Assembly: GCA_020637755.1 (NCBI GenBank) | Contig: JACKJW010000002.1 | Span: 133,570-197,569, forward strand | Source of the DNA: Brucellaceae bacterium | GTDB taxonomy: Bacteria; Pseudomonadota; Alphaproteobacteria; Rhizobiales; Rhizobiaceae | Direction: 5' to 3' | Length of the DNA stretch: 64,000 nucleotides | Part shown: in pieces, positions 59,420-64,000 of the stretch | Position numbering within the stretch: the first letter of the stretch is position 1 | Layout: each line of letters starts with the position of its first letter | Translations under genes and position numbers: made by a program | Notes under the pieces: model-generated | What the model was told of the DNA's origin: nothing | What the model saw: the letters and a program-made list of their open reading frames with translations, nothing else | Database searches by the model: none

Positions 59420-59791
59420 TCAGTCACAGCGCCCACGGTTCAGCTGCGCCGCAACCCGCTCGGCATCTGCTTCACTGAGGCCGGTGATCGCAAAAACGCC
59501 ATTTTCGATGCGCGTGCGCAGGGTCGGGCGGTTCAATTGCTTTCCGCACACCGACAGCGCCATGGTCTTGCCGGCATGCATGGCCGTCATGTCCGCGAAG
59601 GCCGCGTGCAGGTTCTCCGGCAAGCGCCCGAAAACCTGCCAAGAGTCACCTTCGGCGCGGGCCTCGGCCTCGACCGCTGTATTGACCGAGAAGCTCTGGC
59701 CGGGGACGGTAAAGGCGATCACCGCCTCGCCGGCAATGGCTGCCGGTGCCGGGCAGGCCAGTCCGGCTGCAAGGAGCAACCGTCGGATCAA
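59420..59791 (-). CDS. Exported protein resembling the SecDF P1 head domain
   Basis: A 123-residue exported protein with a signal peptide (RLLLAAGLACPAPAAIA). The mature part ends in a segment (TMALSVCGKQLNRPTLRTRIENGVFAITGLSEADAERVAAQL, broken here) with the form of the SecDF P1 head subdomain: a short strand with CG, then ENG-x-F-x-I-x-GL and an E-A-x-x-x-A helix. The start codon is TTG at 59791, overlapping the adhC stop by 4 bases. Function unknown. Confidence 0.7.
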   Translation of the reverse strand: MIRRLLLAAGLACPAPAAIAGEAVIAFTVPGQSFSVNTAVEAEARAEGDSWQVFGRLPENLHAAFADMTAMHAGKTMALSVCGKQLNRPTLRTRIENGVFAITGLSEADAERVAAQLNRGRCD

Positions 59792-60912
59792 AACACAACC
59801 ACACTGCGGATGCTTTTGCCCTCATGCATCAGGTCAAACCCCTTGTTGATGTCATCCAGCGAAAGCGTGTGCGTGATCATCGGGTCGATCTGGATCTTGC
59901 CCTCCATGTACCAGTCAACGATCTTCGGCACGTCCGTGCGCCCGCGCGCGCCGCCAAAGGCCGTTCCCTTCCAGGTGCGGCCCGTGACCAGCTGGAAAGG
60001 CCGTGTCGAAATTTCCTGCCCTGCGCCCGCAACCCCGATGATGACGGATTCGCCCCAGCCGCGATGCGCGCATTCCAGTGCCTGACGCATCACCTTGGTG
60101 TTGCCCGTGCAATCGAACGTGTAGTCGGCACCGCCGATCAGGTCAGCGCCGCGCCTGGTCATGTTGACGATCTCGGCCACCACGTCGTCGCATTCCGTGG
60201 GATTGACGAAATGGGTCATGCCGAACTTCTCGCCCCATTCCTTCTTGCCGTTGTTGATGTCGACGCCGATGATCATGTCGGCGCCTGCAAGGCGAAGCCC
60301 CTGGATCACGTTGAGGCCGATACCGCCAAGCCCGAACACGGCGGCCGTCGCGCCGATTTCCACCTTGGCCGTGTTGATCACCGCGCCGATGCCGGTCGTC
60401 ACCCCGCAGCCGATGTAGCAGATCTTGTCAAAGGGCGCGTCCGGATGGACCTTGGCCAGCGCGATCTCCGGCAGCACGGTGAAGTTCGAGAAGGTCGAGC
60501 AGCCCATGTAGTGATGAATCTTCTCGCCGTTGATAGAGAATCGCGACGTGCCGTCCGGCATCACGCCCTGACCCTGCGTCGCGCGGATGGCGGTGCACAA
60601 ATTGGTCTTGCGCGACAGGCAGGACGGGCAGGAACGGCATTCCGGCGTGTAGAGCGGAATGACGTGGTCACCCTTCTTGAGCGACGTCACACCCGGCCCG
60701 GTATCCACCACGACGCCCGCACCCTCATGACCCAGAATGGCCGGGAACAGCCCTTCCGGATCGGCGCCCGAAAGGGTGAATTCGTCGGTATGGCAGATGC
60801 CGGTCGCCTTGACCTCGATGAGGACCTCACCCGCCTTGGGGCCTTCCAGGTCCACGTCCATCACTTCGAGCGGCTTTCCTGCGGCAATGGCGACAGCGGC
60901 GCGGGTCTTCAT
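59788..60912 (-). CDS. adhC: S-(hydroxymethyl)glutathione dehydrogenase / class III alcohol dehydrogenase
   Basis: AdhC/FrmA-type enzyme (374 residues) that oxidises S-hydroxymethylglutathione to S-formylglutathione, the step before FghA. Zinc ligands: Cys in ATGICHTDEFTLSG, His in ILGHEGAGVV, and the structural zinc Cys cluster CRSCPSCLSRKTNLC. The NAD-binding motif is FGLGGIGLNVIQG. The product family is marked by GMTHFVNPTECDD and GWGESVIIGVAGAGQEI. The start ATG at 60912 has a GGAGGA ribosome site. It is the first gene of a leftward group that ends at fghA. Confidence 0.96.
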   Translation of the reverse strand: MKTRAAVAIAAGKPLEVMDVDLEGPKAGEVLIEVKATGICHTDEFTLSGADPEGLFPAILGHEGAGVVVDTGPGVTSLKKGDHVIPLYTPECRSCPSCLSRKTNLCTAIRATQGQGVMPDGTSRFSINGEKIHHYMGCSTFSNFTVLPEIALAKVHPDAPFDKICYIGCGVTTGIGAVINTAKVEIGATAAVFGLGGIGLNVIQGLRLAGADMIIGVDINNGKKEWGEKFGMTHFVNPTECDDVVAEIVNMTRRGADLIGGADYTFDCTGNTKVMRQALECAHRGWGESVIIGVAGAGQEISTRPFQLVTGRTWKGTAFGGARGRTDVPKIVDWYMEGKIQIDPMITHTLSLDDINKGFDLMHEGKSIRSVVVF

Positions 60913-61074
60913 GGGGCATCCTCCGGTTGCTTCTTTCAAGGTTTCCAGTTTTGCCGCAGCTGTGCAACCGTGATCTGGCGCATGGCCGATTTTAGTCCTG
61001 CGGATCACGGCAGTTGCGTGTCCGCTAAAGTGCTGGCAATTAGACGCGGAACCAACCCGCCGGACCTTGCTGCC

Positions 61075-61524
61075 ATGGACACGACAGGACATATGCTCGC
61101 CAATCTCGCGGCCGGAACCATTGTCATCGCGCTGACGGTCATCATTCACACCTTCGGCCTCGTGTTCATGACCCGCGCCATCGGCCCGGTAACCGATTTC
61201 ATGCGTATCCGCAGCCATCGCTCACGCACATTGGCCATGGTCACGGTGGTGTTCGGCATCTTTGCGATCATGACCGTGGAAGTCTGGGTCTGGGCGCTGG
61301 CCTATATCGTGACCGGCAGCTTCGACGACTTTGTCACGGCGCTCTATTTCTCCACCGTCACCTTCTCGACCCTTGGATATGGTGACGTTCTGCCACACTC
61401 GGAATGGCGCCTGTTCACGGCGCTGGAGGGCGTCAACGGCTTCCTCCTGATCGGTTGGTCGACCGCATACCTTGTGGCGGCGGGAACCCGCATCGGGCCC
61501 TTCAAGGCCGGTGAACATTTCTGA
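61075..61524 (+). CDS. Short potassium-channel-like membrane protein
   Basis: A 149-residue ion-channel family protein with helices near residues 9-33, 53-77 and 113-135 and a pore loop with the K+ filter TLGYGD (99-104). It lacks the usual soluble regulatory domain. Four copies could form a two-helix-type pore with one extra N-terminal helix. Related short proteins are common in Proteobacteria and of unknown role. The ATG at 61075 starts MDTTGHMLAN; MLANLAAG at 61093 is possible. It is divergent from adhC and 71 bases before the M50 gene. Confidence 0.78.
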   Translation: MDTTGHMLANLAAGTIVIALTVIIHTFGLVFMTRAIGPVTDFMRIRSHRSRTLAMVTVVFGIFAIMTVEVWVWALAYIVTGSFDDFVTALYFSTVTFSTLGYGDVLPHSEWRLFTALEGVNGFLLIGWSTAYLVAAGTRIGPFKAGEHF

Positions 61525-61595
61525 CGCCGCCGCGATTCAGCGATTCGTAACGGGCAGGTGCCCATCATGGCCGCCGGACAATCCGGGGCACTGCT

Positions 61596-62843
61596 TTGAA
61601 AACCTCTCTGCTCATCATCGTCGATCTCGCCGTCATCTATCTGCTGGTGGCCGCCCCCATCGGCTTGCGGCGTTTCCGGCTGACGCGGCGCATGGCCGCG
61701 CCGCCCGGCCGTGTCCTGTCCGCAATTGATCCCTTCGGCGCCAATGCCGGCTGGAGCGCCACCATCGTCTCGGTAAAACGCCTTGATACCCTTGCCGGCG
61801 GCGAGGAACGGGGCGAGGCGGAACTGTCCTGGCCGGGACGCGACGGCAGGCCGATCCACCGGACAATTGCCCTGCACCGTTTCGACGGCGGGTTCGAGGA
61901 GCGGGTGGTTGAGGACAGCTCGCTCGATCAATCCTTCTGGGCCAATTGGTCCAACCGGGTCGAAATTGCGCCGGACAAGGGCCAGACGACCGTCACCGTC
62001 ACCCGAACCGACCGCTACAGGGGCGCGGCTTTCCTGATCTTCCGGTGGTTTGCAGCGCGGCGCGAACTGAACAAGCTGAAGCATTGGGCGGAAACCGGGA
62101 CATACAAGCCGGGTGGCATCTTTGAGCATCCGCTGACGCAATTGGGCCTTGCCGGCCTTTCTGTGCTGGTCTTCTGGCCGGTTTTCGGGCTGGACCGCAC
62201 GGGTTTCATCCTCGCGCTCACGCTGACGCTGGTCGTCGCAGCCCACGAACTCGGGCACCTGGCGGCTTTCCGTATCATGGGGCACCGGAATGTCCGGATG
62301 ATCTTCATCCCGGTGCTTGGTGGCATCGCCATTGGCGGGCGGCCCTATGACAGCCGCCACGAGATCGCCTTCGTGGCGCTGATGGGGGCAGGCTTCTCCG
62401 CCTTCCTTGTTCCCGTCGCGATCCTTGCCCATGACGGGTTTGCCGCGGCCGGCCATTTTGGCTGGGCCGCTTTCGCGGGCGGTCTGGCAGCCTGCGCCGC
62501 CTTCTTCAACCTCGCCAACCTGGCGCCCATGTGGAAATTTGACGGCGGGCAGGTGCTCCGCCAGATCACCGGGGAAGGGTGGCTGCGCACCGTCGCTGCC
62601 ATGGCCTTGCTCATGTCAATGCTGGGCTTCGGCTGGCTCGCAGGGTTCCCGCTCACCATGCTGCTGGCGGCAGGCGCCGTCATTGCCCTCCTGTCGGTCA
62701 TCACGGCGCGCTCATCTGTCAAGCCGCGTCACGCGATGAAGCCGAACACGCACGCGGAATCGGCCCTCATTGCCGCCGGGCTCGCGGCCATCGTCACGAT
62801 ACACGGCAGCGGCATCATCTGGGCGATGACGCGCTTCCTGTGA
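61596..62843 (+). CDS. M50-type membrane metalloprotease with extra N-terminal domain
   Basis: A 415-residue site-2-type protease. The zinc motif HELGH is at residues 217-221 in a membrane helix, with the third ligand motif FDGGQ near 314. Helices after it contain LPMWKFDGG-like LAPMWKFDGG. The first 30 residues are a membrane helix, and residues about 30-150 form a soluble domain of alternating strands (SATIVSVKRLDTLAGG, EAELSWPGRDG, TIALHRFDGGF) that resembles the SRPBCC/START fold. That domain is unusual for M50 proteases. The start seems to be TTG at 61596. The substrate is unknown. Confidence 0.75.
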   Translation: MKTSLLIIVDLAVIYLLVAAPIGLRRFRLTRRMAAPPGRVLSAIDPFGANAGWSATIVSVKRLDTLAGGEERGEAELSWPGRDGRPIHRTIALHRFDGGFEERVVEDSSLDQSFWANWSNRVEIAPDKGQTTVTVTRTDRYRGAAFLIFRWFAARRELNKLKHWAETGTYKPGGIFEHPLTQLGLAGLSVLVFWPVFGLDRTGFILALTLTLVVAAHELGHLAAFRIMGHRNVRMIFIPVLGGIAIGGRPYDSRHEIAFVALMGAGFSAFLVPVAILAHDGFAAAGHFGWAAFAGGLAACAAFFNLANLAPMWKFDGGQVLRQITGEGWLRTVAAMALLMSMLGFGWLAGFPLTMLLAAGAVIALLSVITARSSVKPRHAMKPNTHAESALIAAGLAAIVTIHGSGIIWAMTRFL

Positions 62844-62852
62844 GCCGGCGCC

Positions 62853-63344
62853 CTATTTGCTGATCTTGCGCATGGCCCAGCTGTAGCCCTCTGTCACGAC
62901 ATGGACCGGTGCCAGGGCGATCTCCTTCAGGCTGACGCCGGAGAGGCGCTGGCGCACTGAAGTCAGCACACCCGGGCTGACCGCCTCTTCTGCCTCCGGA
63001 GCCTGCATCGCCTGTTTCTGCTCGACATCGGCCTTCGGCCGCGGCGGCACGGCAGGCATGCCGGCATCCACTTCCACGGTCGCCGCTGCGGCAGGTTCGG
63101 CAGCCCCGGCTGTCACCGTCGCTTCGGGCCGCAGCTCTGCCGTTTCCGGTTTCGCCTCGCAGACGGCCAGGATCATCGGATAATCCGCAGTGCCGAGCGC
63201 GTCGAGCCGCGCATCGGTTTGCGCATTGCACTCGGCCACGCCGGCATAGTTCTGGTCGATCGTCTGGATGTGATGGCACTGGGTCGCCGTGTCATCGCAG
63301 CCCATGATGGTCATCAGGATGAGGGCGGTCTTCATGCGGGCCAT
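62853..63344 (-). CDS. Small protein with signal-like N-terminus, unknown function
   Basis: A 163-residue protein starting MARMKTALILMTIMGCDDTATQC, which looks like a weak lipoprotein signal with Cys16. Two more Cys follow near residues 39 and 62. The middle (residues 65-115) is Ala/Pro/Glu-rich. The last 40 residues (SVRQRLSGVSLKEIALAPVHVVTEGYSWAMRKISK, broken here) may be an amphipathic helix. No family recognised. It is convergent with the M50 gene. Confidence 0.6.
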   Translation of the reverse strand: MARMKTALILMTIMGCDDTATQCHHIQTIDQNYAGVAECNAQTDARLDALGTADYPMILAVCEAKPETAELRPEATVTAGAAEPAAAATVEVDAGMPAVPPRPKADVEQKQAMQAPEAEEAVSPGVLTSVRQRLSGVSLKEIALAPVHVVTEGYSWAMRKISK

Positions 63345-63435
63345 CCGTTCCTTCGTGGTGTCGTCATGAGGGTCTCATGGCCGCAAAACCCGGCGCAATC
63401 ATGGTCGCGGCGCGGCAAGGGCACGCCACGCCGCT

Positions 63436-64000
63436 TCAGTTTCCGGCCGCAAGCCCCTCGCGCCGCGGGTCCGCCCCGCCCATGATGGTCCCGTCCGGCG
63501 CAATGGAAATGCCATGCAGGCCGGAATTCAGGTCGCGCACGGACGTCTTGTATCCCAGTGCTTCCAGCTCCGTCTTCAATGCTTCGGCCGCCGTCCCGGC
63601 CTCGATGTCATAGGTGCCGAAACGGTTGACCAGATGCGGCAGGTTCACCGCCTGCTGGATGTTCATGTCCCAGTCGATCAGCGCGATGATGGTCTTGGCC
63701 ACATAGGCAATGATGCGGCTGCCGCCGGGCGATCCGAGCGCGTGGACCGGCTTGCCGTCCTTCAGGATGATGGTCGGCGACATGGAGGAGCGCGGCCGCT
63801 TGCCCGGTTCCACCCGGTTGGCGATGGCCTTGCCGTCCTCGCCTTCCGGCACGAAGGAAAAGTCGGTCAACTGGTTGTTGAGCAGGAAGCCCGCCGCCAT
63901 TTGCCGCGAACCGAAGCCGTTCTCGATGGACGAGGTGACGGAGGCCACGTTGCCAAAGCGGTCCACGACGGTGAAATGCGAGGTGGATGGCAGCGAAACG
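63436..64000 (-). CDS. ggt: Gamma-glutamyltranspeptidase, C-terminal part
   Basis: The C-terminal 188 residues of GGT, which hydrolyses or transfers the gamma-glutamyl group of glutathione in the periplasm. The new N-terminus of the small subunit is visible near the window edge as TSHFTVVD (the Thr at 63982-63984 is the autocatalytic nucleophile). The small-subunit motifs follow: NNQLTDFSF, KRPRSSMSPTIILKDGKPV, LGSPGGSRII and the C-terminal IMGGADPRREG. The large subunit and start lie to the right of the window. Confidence 0.93.
   Translation of the reverse strand, partial: VSLPSTSHFTVVDRFGNVASVTSSIENGFGSRQMAAGFLLNNQLTDFSFVPEGEDGKAIANRVEPGKRPRSSMSPTIILKDGKPVHALGSPGGSRIIAYVAKTIIALIDWDMNIQQAVNLPHLVNRFGTYDIEAGTAAEALKTELEALGYKTSVRDLNSGLHGISIAPDGTIMGGADPRREGLAAGN

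Overview
The window is chromosomal DNA, GC-rich (roughly 60-65% by eye), from an alphaproteobacterium, most likely a member of Hyphomicrobiales (Rhizobiales). The reasons are the gene orders scpA-scpB / tatABC-serS-surE-pcm-M23 peptidase / yajC-secDF, a fused SecD-SecF protein, tRNA genes with encoded CCA, a DUF1127 micro-protein followed by an anti-Shine-Dalgarno hairpin RNA, and a class I PHA synthase. The family or genus cannot be fixed from the sequence alone. Coding density is high. I see no insertion sequence, prophage, CRISPR array or rRNA.

Layout. 1-4132: end of the ScpA/ScpB condensin module, an orphan Fe3+-type ABC ATPase, and the TatABC translocase. 4263-9805: serS, surE, pcm, a lipoprotein of the NlpD/M23 type whose zinc site is degenerate, and a DUF815 ATPase on the other strand. 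9973-14171: yajC, fused secDF, an Mth938-domain protein and a phytoene-synthase-fold protein that has lost its catalytic Asp motifs. The last two are the bacterial counterparts of mitochondrial complex I assembly factors NDUFAF3 and NDUFAF6. 14233-19359: membrane sterol-desaturase-type hydroxylase, a dienoyl-CoA-isomerase-like crotonase, two exported proteins and TrmFO. 19430-20144: a three-hairpin RNA with CCUCC loops (cuckoo-type) behind a DUF1127 gene, then tRNA-Leu(UAG). 20232-25858: trigger factor, RadC, methionine aminopeptidase, SfsA, tRNA-Glu(UUC) and a DUF882 lipoprotein. 26091-34421: PHA synthase and, divergently, a lipoprotein, an AlaC-like aminotransferase, homoserine dehydrogenase, GlpX and RecJ. 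34431-40433: patatin-like protein, hisI, folE, then divergently an Fe-S scaffold, a nucleotidyltransferase antitoxin with a remnant HEPN partner, yidD and thrS. 40499-48284: a K+ channel with a zinc ribbon, an exported protein, a nitroreductase/flavin reductase pair, a CitE-like lyase with a MaoC dehydratase, a DUF2336 protein and parE.

48498-56520 is a Tad/Flp pilus secretion locus (cpaB, cpaC, a small lipoprotein, cpaE, cpaF, tadB, tadC, tadD). cpaB and cpaE are both interrupted by single-base frameshifts in this sequence. No pilin, prepilin peptidase or pseudopilin genes are present in the window. 56583-64000 holds an unrecognised protein with an internal duplication, an XRE regulator, the glutathione-dependent formaldehyde detoxification genes (fghA and adhC) with two small genes between them, a short K+ channel, an M50 membrane protease with an extra N-terminal domain, and the C-terminal part of a gamma-glutamyltranspeptidase.

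Most of the window is conserved housekeeping sequence. The parts most worth a second look are the DUF1127/anti-SD RNA locus, the SecDF-linked pseudo-phytoene synthase module, the decayed MNT/HEPN pair wedged between the Fe-S scaffold gene and yidD, the frameshifted Tad genes, and the duplicated-domain protein after tadD. No wholly new multi-gene system is evident.
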